From Rhynchopus sp. YZ270_cl-10 (lineage: Eukaryota > Euglenozoa > Diplonemea > Diplonemida > Diplonemidae): 64,000 nucleotides of DNA. The notes beneath the pieces are model-generated. The model was not told the DNA's origin. It ran no database searches and saw only the letters and a list, made by a program, of their open reading frames with translations. The position numbers were made by a program, and so were the translations under genes. Position 1 is the stretch's first letter; every line of letters begins with the position of its first letter. The stretch is from positions 461,501 to 525,500 of the forward strand of contig OZ037846.1 of NCBI GenBank assembly GCA_964035575.1. The letters run 5' to 3'. This document shows positions 51,251-62,159 of the stretch, piece by piece.

Positions 51251-51907
51251 TTAAAATACTTTTTTTAACTGTGGCTGGGAGGCCTTCTGCACAACAAGCT
51301 CTATTCTGTCGTGCCCCCCTTTCTCCCTTGCCCACTTTTTTTTTTCAAATACACTTTTAAAGAACAGAAACTCGACCGAGGTGATTCCTACTAACCCCCC
51401 TCTGGAGGACGGCACTGTCGCTCGAATTGCCTGCGAAACTGATTCCACCCCCCCTCCCCTCCCCCCCCTATTTTCCCAAAAAATAATAATACTAGAGAGA
51501 TAGCTGTTGGGCACATCCATCTTTCAAGTGATCTAGCTAATATAAAAAAAAATTTTTTGACTTGAGATGCAGAGCCCTGGACCTACAAAGCATACCCGCA
51601 CATCAAAATAACGAAAGAGAGAGAGAAAGAACATCTAGTACAAATTAAAAGGTTTGCGGGGAGTAGTAGGGCTTGGGGTTCGTTTTGTCATAGGTGTGGG
51701 TGCTCCAGCATAGCGAAGTTCTCGTGCCTGTGGTGTGAATGGTGTAAATGGTGGGAAAGGTGGGAAAGGTGGGAACGGTGTGTTTGAAGCGGAGTGGACT
51801 TATACACTTCAATTTAATAGGAATACAATTTAACTTCAAATACAAAATGTTGAACACGCATCAGGCCTCAGCAACAAGCCACTATGCCTCCTTGGACTGA
51901 CAGGGTT
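51251..51907. other. Gap 3' of the zinc-binding protein gene
   Basis: Pyrimidine- and A-rich; family D trace at 51558-51600 (GACTTGAGATGCAGAGCCCT). A GTGGGAAAGGTGGGAAAGGT short repeat at 51748-51775. No gene. Confidence 0.5.
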
Positions 51908-53835
51908 TTAAAAAGGAGCAGCAGCATCCCCGAAACGAGAGATAAGGACGGACGACTGCGTACGAAAAACATACCCCCTCTCTACACGTTGTTGCATTTT
52001 CCCACATCCCCACATCCCCACATCCCCACATCCCCACACCCCCACCGACCATTTTACCCCTATCTAACACATACCTTCGCGCTTCTTGGGGAGGAATGCG
52101 CGTACGGCAACGCCTGCGCCACACCCCTTGTACTCGGTGTGAAGAGCATGCTCCGTCCTGGCGAGTTTGACCTTGCGTGCCACGACGCCGTCCGCAGCCT
52201 CGATGAGTTTGTGGCCCCTGCATACCCACCTCCCCCTCCCCCTCCTCCTCCCCCGCCCCCTCCACTGCCACCCTCCGCAGAATCGGTTCTGGACCTACCC
52301 CGAGGGGATGCGGTACGGGTTGCTGTTCCAGCAGAGTGTGCGCTGCCTCCTGAATGCGTTCGGGTGCGTGACGAAGCGCTGTCACCACGTCCCATTCTGC
52401 CTCGGGTTGGGGTCGTGCGTTGGATGGGTGTCGTTTGGCCGGAAGAATGCGCAGCAGGGATAGAAGAAGCCTCTCGCTGCACCCCAGCCACCTCTCTCCC
52501 AATGCATTTTATGAGGCTTCCTAGAAGGTCGATGCGGGAAAGGTACATCTTTGCGCCAAGCCGGTTTTCAGCTTTTCGAAACAACTCTGCGGCAAGGTTG
52601 TCAGATTTTACTTCACGCAGTTTCTCCTCTACCTCCCGTTGGAGCTTCGCGAGGCTCGTAATAGTTGCAGCCGGAATACGCAACGTTTTTTCCTTTCGCT
52701 TTGGTGATGCAGGAGGGGCCTCTCCGTCACGCAGAACTGAGTTGTCTCTCTGCAGTGAGCGTACCTTAGTTTCCAAGAAGCCAATTCGTTTTTGGAGTGC
52801 ATCCTCTCTAGCGCGGGACTCAGCTAGAGCTGAGGGTTCGGCTGAGGTGCTGCGCTTTGCGAAGTTTTCTTCGTGTAGAGTGGAGGCCCTCATAGGCGGG
52901 GTTTCGCCGGTTCCTGGGGTATATCCTGCTGCGGAGAGCTGCGCCGCAATGCTTTCCCGCGTACCTGCTTCATGTGAATTGGTCAATGCTGCGATTTTGC
53001 GTTTTAACTGTCTCACCTCTGCTGCCAGCTCCCCCGCCTTTCTCTTGTAGTAGTCTGTTCCGCGTGCATTCCCTCCTTCCCCAAGCTTCTCCTGCGCAGC
53101 AGTCAGCAACTTCGCTAATTCGCTGTTCTGTGTCCGCAGGTCCACCGGCTCCACCCCTCGCACCGTTACACTCCCTCTTGTTGAAGAGGATGAAGATGAT
53201 GACGAAGTGCTTCTCGCCCCAAATGACGTATTATCCACCCTCAACTGCTGTAGCTGTACCGGGGCTGTGGTTTCGACCTCTCTCTTTGGCGATCCTTCCC
53301 CGTACGGCAAGGTTTCGCTTGGGGTGTCAAGCTTGACGAGAAGGGTGGGCTGGGTGACACTTTCTTCTGAAATTCGGGGGTCCGGGATTGGTTCGGTATG
53401 GGTCGAGACTGGAGAGGTTGGGGAGGTGGGAGCAGGGTTCTCTGGGGGGTGGTCCTCTGCGGGGAGGCGGCCTGGGCGTGGCGTGCATGAAAAGCATCGG
53501 TCGCTCTGGCAGTTTCGGCAATGCCAGCGAAGGCCGTCGCCGAAGTTGTAACAGTTGTCGCAGGCCCATCCGGATGCGTATGCGCCCGATGAATAATCAG
53601 AGACCTTCTGCACACCGATGTCTCCGCAGCGGTCACAGGGCTGCTCCGCGCATACCCGCAAATTCTTCCCCAAAAGCGGTGTCTTCCCCACAGCCAAATC
53701 CACAACGTACCGCTCCGGGTGGTTGCTATCAACCCCCAAAATCCTCCCGCACATTCCATTAAGGCTTTGGAACATATCCATAAGAAGGCCTTCTACCTCT
53801 ACCTCGGTGCCTTCGGTGAGGTTTCGTTTCGACAT
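51908..53835 (-). CDS. Zinc-binding coiled-coil protein, two exons
   Basis: Exons 52075..53835 and 51908..51955, giving 602 residues if the intron is right. About 8-55 is an SH3/KOW-like segment (TEVEVEGLL ... LNGMCGRILGV) like those in the copine. About 60-110 has Cys/His pairs (CDRCGD, CDNCYNFGD, WHCRNCQSDRCFSC) of the ZZ or DC1 kind, likely binding two zinc ions. The middle (about 215-420) contains coiled-coil heptads (LRTQNSELAKLLTAAQEKLG; LQREVEEKLREVKSDN). The rest is Ser/Arg/Gly-rich with a poly-Gly tract. Function unknown; a scaffold or adaptor is plausible. Without splicing, the protein would end four residues after the last exon-1 codon (VCVR). Spliced, it ends SSVLISRFGDAAAPF. The leader has CCACCACAG, an acceptor-like site, 38 nt before the ATG. 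Confidence 0.85.
51956..52074 (-). other. Probable 119-bp GT-AG intron
   Basis: Donor GCGAAG|GTATGTGTT and acceptor TTTTTCGTACGCAG|TCG, phase 0. The donor is close to those of the CYP51 and RS-gene introns (GTATTT, GTATTC). The body is G-rich with TGTGGGGA repeats. The alternative is an unspliced end four codons later. Confidence 0.55.
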
Positions 53836-54488
53836 TTTTTGAGGAAGAGGGGGAGGGTGTGTCCCCTGTGGTGGTTAGGGGTTGTGTGTGTGGGGGGCGG
53901 GTAGTGAAAGTGAAAATGCATAAAGGAGTTACTACCACTCAATTCAGCGAGGCCAAGTGCGGCTGAAAAAATGGCCTAGGAAAAATGCATCTGAAGCCTG
54001 GCTGAGGCATATGCTCGCCGTAAGGGGGTCTCCCCCCCAGGGTCGCGGCACACTACGGTGACAATAGTTCCTGGTACGGTAAATGCTTTTAATAATGTGC
54101 AGGGGCGATGAACCGTTGATGAACGATAAACAAATTTTGTTGTGTGTTTTCCCCATTTGGTACATAATTTCCGTGAAAAAGAAATTGAAACCGCACCCTA
54201 CTTTTCCTTTTTATGTTCCCCCCCACCCCCGCAAACAATAAAGCAATAAAAACAATAAAGACAAAAGGGAGAGGTTGTGGTGAAACGCACACACCTCGAC
54301 CTGTCGGTGAAAAGTGGCTCTACTCCAACCCGCCCCGGATTAGAAAAATGGAAAAAAGGATGGGAGTAGGGTACGGTGTTCAATTTCCTTTTAGCATTGC
54401 ATGTAATCATAGAATATGGGCTCTAAAAAGGATGGAAGTCTTAGCACTCTTGTGAAGCCAGATGTAAATCTGAGCAAACACAACAGTG
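53836..54488. other. Gap between the zinc-binding and cyclase-like genes
   Basis: Contains the family G repeat at 54267-54320 and no gene. Confidence 0.55.
54267..54320 (+). repeat. Short dispersed repeat family G, second copy
   Basis: GAGAGGTTGTGGTGAAACGC, ACACCTCGACCTGTCGGTGA; see 8637-8700. Confidence 0.6.
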
Positions 54489-56228
54489 CTACTTCACGGA
54501 ACACATCTGAGAGCAACACACAACACTGCACGTCCCAGAAGGAACTGCGTGTGCTGGTGTGCCAACCCCTCCCGCAGCTGTCCATGCCTTAGCAACGTCA
54601 AGGTCAGACTGCTCACCACGCAGGTACCCACGCACGGCAATGTTGTACTCCTCCCAATGCTTCTTCCCACCTATCATGTACATCCACTCGTCAACTGCTT
54701 CTGCTGCAGCACTTAGCTGAGCCATCACTTCTGCCACAACCTGTGCCTCACAACCAGAGGCAACCTCCACCTTGCACGGAAGCAGACGCAGCTGGTGTTC
54801 GCACTCAGCATCGCTGAAGCACATCCTGTTGCACACCACATCACACCCCAGCATACGCCCCACACGTTCCAGCCCGTTCACATCACGCACAAGCTCCCCC
54901 ACCATGCTGAACCGACGCATCACCTCACAACCCATGTCACCACGCAGCACCTTCCCAGTCGCAACACCAGCATTCACCTTCTCACAAAAGCTGTTCGCAC
55001 CCTTCAGAAGCAGGCTTGCTGCGTGCAGTGCAGATGTGGCATGTGTCGCACACTGCTTCGAGGCGTTGAACGAACAGTGGATCCTGTCCCCGATGAACAC
55101 GTCCACCATCCCACGTTTTGTCTCTGTTGCCTGCAGGGTCTTCAGGAGGAGAGTGGTGAAGAAGGAGGAGTAGGTCGCACTGTCCTTCTCCAGCAAATGC
55201 AGGGTGTCCTTCACGTTCAGTGTCAGCAGGGTTGTCTTCACCGAGGACAGACCCAGTGGCAGGCACACTGGCAAGTTTGATGCTCTTGAATGATGGGACT
55301 CTGTGGATGTGTCTGCTGTATCTGTCAGGTCACCCCCTTCGCTCTCTGAGTCCATCCTCTCCACCTCATCCTGAAAAGGCAGACACGTCTTCGGGAGGTA
55401 CGCTTTGTACATGCGCAGGTTCTTCTCCAGTCTCCACAGGGCAGCAGTCATCCCCTCAGGCAGGTCACCCCCATGCACGTCCAGCATCTCCGCCACCTGC
55501 TCCACGTCGTACCCCGCAAGAAGCGACGCAATCTCCTGCACAACGCTGATCGTGCGCCTCATTGACTCCTGCTCCTTCAGCACATTGTGCGCAAACCTGC
55601 GTGTCACGAAGAAGTCGATCAGGAAGACAAAAAGTGTGAAAATGAGGCCAACTTGGGGAAATGATGTCTTGCAGGGTGGGAACTCGCAATCTGCCTTTTC
55701 CTGAATCAGCGCTCTTCTGCTGTGCTCACCTTCGTACGGTGGCAACCCAGGAAGGTCAAACAAACCAAACCTGAAGGATTCCTCACATGACATGAGACAC
55801 AGCCACACCACTGTCGCACCCACGAACCATGCACTGTACCGTGATGGGACTTGCATCACAAGCAATATGTCCACAACCAGGATTAGAAATGGCCAGTTAA
55901 GGTAACCGTAAGTACGTGCCTCCAAATCCCACATGCATATTGCAGTGCCAGAGAAGTACATGATGCCCACCACAAACGTGGTGTTGAGTTGCTGTTTGCA
56001 GAGCATCTTAACAATGACAACGGACCCAGCTGCGATGAATATGCAAGACCCGAGAAGGTGAACAATCTGGTGCTGCACGTCGGTCTTCCCCTGATAAGAA
56101 ACGTAGCAAGCAGCAACCAGGTGAGTCAATGCTGAAACCACAGAGACCGCAAACATGATGGTGCGCTTCTTCACCTCGTCAGCACTGAGAGACCCGTCAA
56201 TGGTCAGTGCGCTGTTCAGGCACCGCAT
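54489..56228 (-). CDS. Membrane protein with diverged class III nucleotide cyclase domain
   Basis: 579 residues from ATG at 56226-56228 (MRCLNSALTIDGSLSADEVK). Seven more codons are open upstream but begin with GTG. About 25-195 holds roughly six hydrophobic segments, with a last one (VGLIFTLFVFLIDFFV) near 210. A helical linker with YKAYLPKTCLPF precedes the cyclase homology domain (about 320-480): TTLLTLNVKDTL, FIGDRIHCSFNA, NAGVATGKVLRGDMGCE and SMVGELVRDVNGLERV. The transition-state Asn and Arg (N-x3-R in VNGLER) are kept, and one metal Asp is seen in GDR. The first metal Asp position is Asn (LNV), so catalysis is doubtful; it may act as a regulatory or pseudo-cyclase. Similar membrane cyclase-like proteins are plentiful in protists. 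The C-terminus is Cys-rich. Confidence 0.87.
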   Translation of the reverse strand: MRCLNSALTIDGSLSADEVKKRTIMFAVSVVSALTHLVAACYVSYQGKTDVQHQIVHLLGSCIFIAAGSVVIVKMLCKQQLNTTFVVGIMYFSGTAICMWDLEARTYGYLNWPFLILVVDILLVMQVPSRYSAWFVGATVVWLCLMSCEESFRFGLFDLPGLPPYEGEHSRRALIQEKADCEFPPCKTSFPQVGLIFTLFVFLIDFFVTRRFAHNVLKEQESMRRTISVVQEIASLLAGYDVEQVAEMLDVHGGDLPEGMTAALWRLEKNLRMYKAYLPKTCLPFQDEVERMDSESEGGDLTDTADTSTESHHSRASNLPVCLPLGLSSVKTTLLTLNVKDTLHLLEKDSATYSSFFTTLLLKTLQATETKRGMVDVFIGDRIHCSFNASKQCATHATSALHAASLLLKGANSFCEKVNAGVATGKVLRGDMGCEVMRRFSMVGELVRDVNGLERVGRMLGCDVVCNRMCFSDAECEHQLRLLPCKVEVASGCEAQVVAEVMAQLSAAAEAVDEWMYMIGGKKHWEEYNIAVRGYLRGEQSDLDVAKAWTAAGGVGTPAHAVPSGTCSVVCCSQMCSVK

Positions 56229-56399
56229 CGTTGGGCTTTTGATCCTCACAAACCTTTGCTATGTGTGGAGCAGGGGTGTGTGGATGTGTGTTGTGTGCAC
56301 TGGTGGGTGGTGTGGGTTCAGTGTTGGGAGATGGACGTAACCACCACAATCGGGGTACTTCACACAGAACTTAATCTATCGCGGGAGGAAGAGAAATAG

Positions 56400-56512
56400 T
56401 AACCCTGATGGTCAGTAAAAGGGGGGGAGAAAGGCTTTTTCGTTGCTCAATTGCCCTGCTGGAGGTGGGAGGGGTGATTGGGCGTATCTGAGGATAGTAT
56501 TTCTCCGACCGA
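56400..56512 (+). mobile_element. SINE family A copy, probably split
   Basis: TAACCCTGATGGTCAGTAAA, TTGCCCTGCTGGAGG, GGGTGATTGGGCGTATCTGA. Its expected tail (GTAAGCTACGCTTTGTAGG then A) is about 350 bp further on, so an unidentified insertion may separate them. Confidence 0.6.
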
Positions 56513-57066
56513 GCCAAGCAGAAAACGGAAGATGCACAGACACTGCAAGTTCAGACAGTGAAACACCACCCGTCAAGAAGTGGAAGCTCAACAAAACAAA
56601 ATGCTACTAACCAACACCAGACCGACAACTACTTCCATTCCGCTGCAGACGGGGCAGTACTGGTACCAGAGTACTGACCTGGAGAGCATCGGCAGGGGGA
56701 TGTTCTCGAACTGGAGCGACACGACCTTCTGGTGCTTTGGCCTGGTGGACGACCCAGGCATCTGACTGCCCTAATGATTCTGATACTGTCGATCACGCGT
56801 TGCACACTTCCGAGCATCGTCTGAGAGAGGCAATGGAAACAGGCCACAGAGTTGTTTACGTCTTCTGTAAGCTACGCTTTGTAGGTTTAAAAAGAAAGAA
56901 AAGATGGGAAATTGAATTTTTTTTTCTTTGAAGATGTGTGAAGGGGATAAGATAGGTAGGCTTTTGATGTGAAGCAGTTCCACTCCTTGTGAAAGGAGGG
57001 TAGGGGAGGAGGAGGGGAAATAGTTCTGTACAAAAAAAAAAAGCAAAACGAAAAAGAAAGAAAAAA

Positions 57067-57120
57067 AAGAAGTTGAAAGTGCAAACGCCTCACCGTTCAT
57101 CGGCGGACGCAGGCACTGAA
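57067..57120 (+). repeat. SINE-like family C copy
   Basis: GAAGTTGAAAGTGCAAACGC, CTCACCGTTCATCGGCGGAC. Confidence 0.55.
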
Positions 57121-57125
57121 AAAAA

Positions 57126-57172
57126 AAATTATAAGATAAACCTAAGTCTCTCGTGCTTAGCTTATCTTAAAC
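57126..57172 (+). repeat. SINE-like family E copy with perfect stems
   Basis: AAGATAAACCTAAGTCTCTC then GTGCTTAGCTTATCTT. Outer stem AAGATAA/TTATCTT and inner stem CTAAG/CTTAG pair perfectly. Confidence 0.6.
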
Positions 57173-58439
57173 ACAACACGCATAACAATATTTGATCAAA
57201 AAAAAGCTGGTATATGTTGCATAAAACATTGGAGCGTAAACCCTGTCCGTGCAAATGCGAGATACCGTACACCTTCTTGGGTGCAACGGCACAGACAGTT
57301 CTCTGCATGAGGCACGCAAGCAGTGTTTTAGTCTCTTCACAAAAAAAAAAAAAAGAGTAAATTTGAAATACAAAAAAAGCCGCGTTCATTTCTTCTCTAT
57401 TATCACCAATCATCCTTTGGAGCGAAAGACGCCACGGAAGTGGTCATAATTTCTCCAAGCAGAGTGGGGGTTTTTTTGTTCTCTTTTTTTTTGAGCAAAA
57501 AAAAAAAAAAAAAAAAGAAAAAAAAAGGGGGGAAAAAAAACTGGTGTGTTGCTACCTCATTTATGTGATGCCCCATTGACTTCTCCATTTAAAAGCAAAA
57601 GTGAAGCTGGTGTGCAAAACGCCTCTGACTGGCACTGACACTCCGCGGGGTTTGAAAATGTTTGTTGTTATGTTTGTACTCTTTGTTTTTGCTATTTTGT
57701 GTTTGTGTTTGTTTAGCTTTTTTAGATCCTTAACCAAAGCGATGTGCGAACTTTAATGTAGTTTCCGGCTTACTCTGTCGCAGTGGTTGTACGGGAACTT
57801 TCAGTGCTTTTTCAAAAAAAAAAAAAGGAAAAAAAGAAAAAAGGAAAAAAAAAGGGGGGAGAAAAAGTCAAAATAACCTTGTTTTTCAAAATAAATGTCA
57901 AAATAAAAAATTCTGGTTTCAGCGGTCTGCTCCCTGACCAGGAAAAAGCCCTTCGACCGCGCTCATCAGAAGGAGCAAGGGCTAAAAAATAAAAAGGAGG
58001 GGGAAAAGGTAGGATACAATAAAAAGCTTTTTATGTGAAAGCAATTTTATTGGTTACAATGACGAAAAAACAGCAGCAGGAATTTCATGTTCTTTTTGCT
58101 TTTGTGTACAGGTATCGTAGCACGCCAACCTGTGGGCAGACAGTTTTCACAATATATGGGAAACGTGTCGTATGATGAGGTGTTCTTCACACAATTCGTT
58201 ATGTTTATGGTGCTCCTACTAAAAAGTAACGAGGCGCACAAACCTTAAAGCATGACAACAACCGTTATTTGTGTTTCAGTGATTCCAATAAAGGGTCCTT
58301 GAATCAGAGAAGGAATTTACCAGGCTCCTTTGTCGAACTAGCCAGGTTCGAGACAAGCATGATATTAGGTTTTGGGCCGCATGTTTGTGCTGTTCAAATG
58401 GAAATATATTGGAGGACACAGGAATATACAAATAGTTAT

Positions 58440-59794
58440 TATACATAGCGCTCTAATTAGAGTATTAGGGTATAATTAGAGTCTGGGATTTTGGGCCAAG
58501 TCAGTTAGAGTCCAGTTAGAGTATAATTAGAGTCGCTTTTCTTCAATTAGACTATAATTAGAGTGCAGTTAGAGCATAATTAGACTCTAACTACACTCTA
58601 ATTATAGTCTAATTAGAGTAAAACAACAGGCTTCTTGTAGGTGCAAACGCCGTAAGGAACCGGTTCCCCTAAGGTTCCTCTGTAGGACCCAGGTGCCCAG
58701 ATACCCACATAGCTGAAAATAAGACTTGGGGAACCGAGTTCTCAGCCGGACTGGGACACAATATGTGAAGGCGCTGTGGTCCGCCTGAAAGCGGGTCGGG
58801 GACCCGGTCGCGGGAGGGTGGGGGCCTAGTCCTAGTCCTACTGTACCTAGTACCCAGTACCGGGACTCGGGACCCGGCTTATTCTCAGCTATGGGCACCC
58901 AGGTACTCAGACCCGCGCAGTGGCACATGCCCTCAAGTGTGTGTGCCCCATACATTAGGGAATGCGATGCAAAAACTCTATGTGCACCTCCGGTGCAACG
59001 CCGCAGACAGGCCAAGCAGCGTTGGACTCAGAGGAATGCCTGCTGTGCAGGTATCAAACATGAGAAACTCCCAGCAACAAGGGGCGCCTTTTGGCGGGCA
59101 TTATTGAAGGTGTTTGGGGTGCAAAATTTTCTACAAATGTTGATGCGCGGGTACAGAAGTGGTGTCTTGTTCTTTCATCTGTAGGAATGTAAATATCAAT
59201 CGAATTTAACTACCACTAAGGGGTCGAAGGGGTAATCCCAGTATCAAAGGCTGTGTTGACGGGAAATCTATAGCGAGCATACGTTCATTTCAGCCGAAGA
59301 AATACTACTTATGAACCCAGGAGAGATCCAAGCCTCGCGTTGAACAACTACCCGCGATCGACAATACCAAAAGAGAATTCATAACAAAACAACACTGCCC
59401 CATACACACTAAATAGCCATGCTTCAAGTGCATGCCCCTGGGCCAAAATTCCTGTGCTAAAAAGGCAACAAGACCATCCACAAGGAGTGTGAATTGTGCA
59501 CTGGTTTTCTGGGGGAACAAACAATATTTTCTTGTGTCTGGTTCTCTGCAAGCAGAGAACAGACTATCTGGATTACAAAGTAGAATTTCTTGCACTAGCT
59601 ATGACCCCTGGGTTGATGGCTATAGCATTGATTGATGTGCCCCTCTTTATTGACCCTCTTATAGGACTCTAATTAGACTCTAATTAGAGTCCAGTTAGAG
59701 TATTAGAGTTCAGTTAGAGTTTTAAAGACTCTAATTATACTCGAACTGCCGACTCTAATTATCTAGTTAGAGTCTAATTGGAGCGCTATGTATA
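58440..59794. mobile_element. TIR element with TAATTAGAGT subterminal repeats, 1355 bp
   Basis: Ends TATACATAGCGCTC and GAGCGCTATGTATA with 6-bp duplication AGTTAT (58434-58439, 59795-59800). The uninterrupted target is seen in the second 480-bp unit. About 180 bp at the left and 130 bp at the right consist of TAATTAGAGT in both orientations. It carries the shared core at 59000-59640. Confidence 0.9.
59000..59640 (+). repeat. Shared transposon core, copy in the TAATTAGAGT element
   Basis: GACAGGCCAAGCAGCGTTGG, CCATGCTTCAAGTGCATGCC, TTCTGGGGGAACAAACAATA and TTGCACTAGCTATGACCCCT occur in the same order as in the other three copies. Confidence 0.8.
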
Positions 59795-61342
59795 AGTTAT
59801 TGTTGCAGTATCTTCTTACTTTATTTGCGACGTAAAAGAAAATGGGGGGGAAACATAGGATCAGACAAGAAAATGCATGTTGCAATCGCGCGTAAAGCTA
59901 ACGATAAGCCACCCTGCAACACGGTTCATCGAGGCTCGTTGACCTACCTCAGGCTAATTTATTCAAAACAAAACCTTTTGGGGGCTTGTGGAAAAATGCC
60001 TTCTATCGTGAAGTGTGGTATCTATAGATGGACTTCATGAAGTACGTAGGTATTGCAAGTCTTGCGTTTCTATTTAAAAATTAACGAGGCACACAAACCT
60101 TAAAGCATGACAACAACCGTTATTTGTGTTTCAGTGATTCCAATAAAGGGTCCTTGAATCAGAGAAGGAATTTACCAGGCTCCTTTGTCGAACTAACCAG
60201 GTTCGAGACAAGCATGATATTAGGTTTTGGGCCGCATGTTTGTGCTGTTCAAATGGAAATATATTGGAGGACACAAGAATATACAAATAGTTATTGTTGC
60301 AGTATCTTCTTACTTTATCTGCGACGTAAAAGAAAATGGGGGAAAAAATCAAAGGATCAGACAAGAAAATGCATGTTGCAATCGCGCGTAAAGCTAACGA
60401 TAAGCCACCCTGCAACACGGTTCATCGAGGCTCGTTGACCTACCTCAGGCTAACTTATTCAAAACAAAACCTTTTGGGGGCTTGTGGAAAAATGCCTTCT
60501 ATCGTGAAGTGTGGTATCTTTAGATGGACTTCATGAAGTACGTAGGTATTGCAAGTCTTGCGTTCCTTCTTGTTCAGGGGGAGGAAACTTAAAATAAATT
60601 GAAAAAGACCCTGCTTCTCAAGGGGTCGTTCAAGGTTTTAAATATAAAGGAGTACTGTTTGTTTTTGTTTCTGGCTATGTACATACACTTTTGTGTAGCT
60701 CAATAACCTATTGCGCCCGGCGCCTCTCTAGTCCAGCAGGCCGTATACCGTAGGCAACGCGGTGACATAGTGATAGGGGAGTTTGAAAATGTTTGTTGTT
60801 ATGTTTGTACTCTTTGTTTTTGCTATTTTGTGTTTGTGTTTGTTTAGCTTTTTTAGATCCTTAACCAAAGCGATGTGCGAACTTTAATGTAGTTTCCGGC
60901 TTACTCTGTCGCAGTGGTTGTACGGGAACTTTCAGTGCTTTTTCAAAAAAAAAAAAAGGAAAAAAAGAAAAAAGGAAAAAAAAAGGGGGGAGAAAAAGTC
61001 AAAATAACCTTGTTTTTCAAAATAAATGTCAAAATAAAAAATTCTGGTTTCAGCGGTCTGCTCCCTGACCAGGAAAAAGCCCTTCGACCGCGCTCATCAG
61101 AAGGAGCAAGGGCTAAAAAATAAAAAGGAGGGGGAAAAGGTAGGATACAATAAAAAGCTTTTTATGTGAAAGCAATTTTATTGGTTACAATGACGAAAAA
61201 ACAGCAGCAGGAATTTCATGTTCTTTTTGCTTTTGTGTGACTCCGCGGGGTTATCGGACCCTCCCCGGAATGCTGCACTTTGGAGTTGCTGACAGGGAAA
61301 CACAAACGGGGGTGGATTGTGTTTTTGTATAGTTTCTTTTCC

Positions 61343-61420
61343 TTTTTTTTGATAAATTGTTGGAGTAGTGTAGTTGCCTCGGTTGTGTTGCCACAGTTGT
61401 GCAATCTCCGCTGTGCAGCA
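61343..61420 (-). repeat. SINE-like family B copy
   Basis: Plus strand: TTTGATAAATTGTTGGAGTA, GTGTAGTTGCCTCGGTTGTG, TTGCCACAGTTGTGCAATC. It lies between inverted copies of CCTCCCCGGAATGCTGCAC (61261-61279 and 61416-61434). Confidence 0.65.
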
Positions 61421-61768
61421 TTCCGGGGAGGGTTCGGTAACCCCTTTTTTTTTTTTGAATAATCAAGCCTTGCCAAATAGAAATGGAAAATGGCGGATGG
61501 TGCCCGCTTTAGCGGATTTGGTTTGCTTACTTCGACTTTACATGCACCTCACCTCACATTCATCGGTGAAATAAACACAAATTATTTTGCGGTGCAATAA
61601 ACGGAAAAGTGTTTTATTGTCTTTCATTTTATGCATTTATGCTTCACTGTCGTATCCTGAAGTCGTTTTCTATTATTTCATTTTTTTTTTTTGGCCTTTT
61701 TTATTTGCTTCTGCTCTTGTCGTTGCTTTTTTGTTGTATCTCTTTCCTTCCTACTAAGCCATCCCCTC

Positions 61769-61969
61769 CTATCTAAGAGGTGAAACCAGCCGCGCCACCG
61801 ATGTCGTGAGCTGCTCACGTGTCAGCTTGCTGAACTTAGGGTCCGTTTTGTCTATGTACTTGGCGTACAACTTCTGTCTCAGATCGCGCCTGCAGTCCTT
61901 CCGCTCATAAAACCTATTTTTTTGTTGTTTCGACAAACACCTAAAAGGAACTATCTGAAAATCTGACAT
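61769..61969 (-). CDS. Small basic protein, function unknown
   Basis: 66 residues, MSDFQIVPFRCLSKQQKNRF onward, rich in Lys and Arg (about one quarter), ending LTTSVARLVSPLR. No family recognised. Supports: normal codon-like composition, an acceptor-like CTACTCTTTTTGTGAAATAAG one base before the ATG on the coding strand, and AATAAA on the same strand about 155 bp after the stop. It could also be one exon of a larger gene. Confidence 0.5.
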   Translation of the reverse strand: MSDFQIVPFRCLSKQQKNRFYERKDCRRDLRQKLYAKYIDKTDPKFSKLTREQLTTSVARLVSPLR

Positions 61970-62159
61970 CCTTATTTCACAAAAAGAGTAGTTGAAACCT
62001 AAAACGCATCTCAGTCAAGCTCATGCAAAAGGGTGGGACGTGGGCGACAATACAAAATGCCTTTTGATACAAGATCTCAACGATTAAGATATTATTTTTC
62101 AATCGAAAGATGGAGTTTTTATCCACTCTCTACACAGATCTCAAAGAGAAATACGGTAA

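Larger units (their letters stand above)
56229..57650. other. 5' flank of the cyclase-like gene with SINE copies
   Basis: Holds a family A copy at 56400-56512, which may be split because its usual CTACGCTTTGTAGG tail appears at 56871-56890; a family C copy at 57067; and a family E copy at 57126. No gene. Confidence 0.55.
58228..60562 (+). repeat. Tandem 480-bp unit, first copy interrupted
   Basis: Unit 2 is 60081-60562. Unit 1 is 58228-58439 plus 59795-60080, separated by the TAATTAGAGT element. Landmarks: CTTAAAGCATGACAACAACC and GCATGTTGCAATCGCGCGTA. Confidence 0.85.
57651..61238. mobile_element. Element with 457-bp terminal direct repeats (LTR-like)
   Basis: 57651-58107 and 60782-61238 appear identical. 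The flanks carry a direct repeat of 10-11 bp, ACTCCGCGGGG, with one extra base at the right. The interior (2.67 kb) has no coding capacity that I recognise and contains a tandem 480-bp duplication, interrupted in its first unit by the element at 58440-59794. The arrangement fits a non-coding LTR-type (TRIM/LARD-like) fossil, although the duplication is longer than usual. Identical ends suggest a young insertion. Confidence 0.65.
57599..61275 (+). mobile_element. SINE-like family C copy split by a direct-repeat element
   Basis: GTGAAGCTGGTGTGCAAAAC to ACTCCGCGGGG ends at 57650; the family continuation ACTCCGCGGGGTTATCGG starts at 61240. The repeated ACTCCGCGGGG is the likely target duplication of 57651-61238. 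Confidence 0.65.

Noticed and set aside
51884-53050. 388-residue plus-strand frame
   Set aside because: Antisense of the zinc-binding coiled-coil gene; the poly-Pro stretch mirrors its poly-Gly tract.
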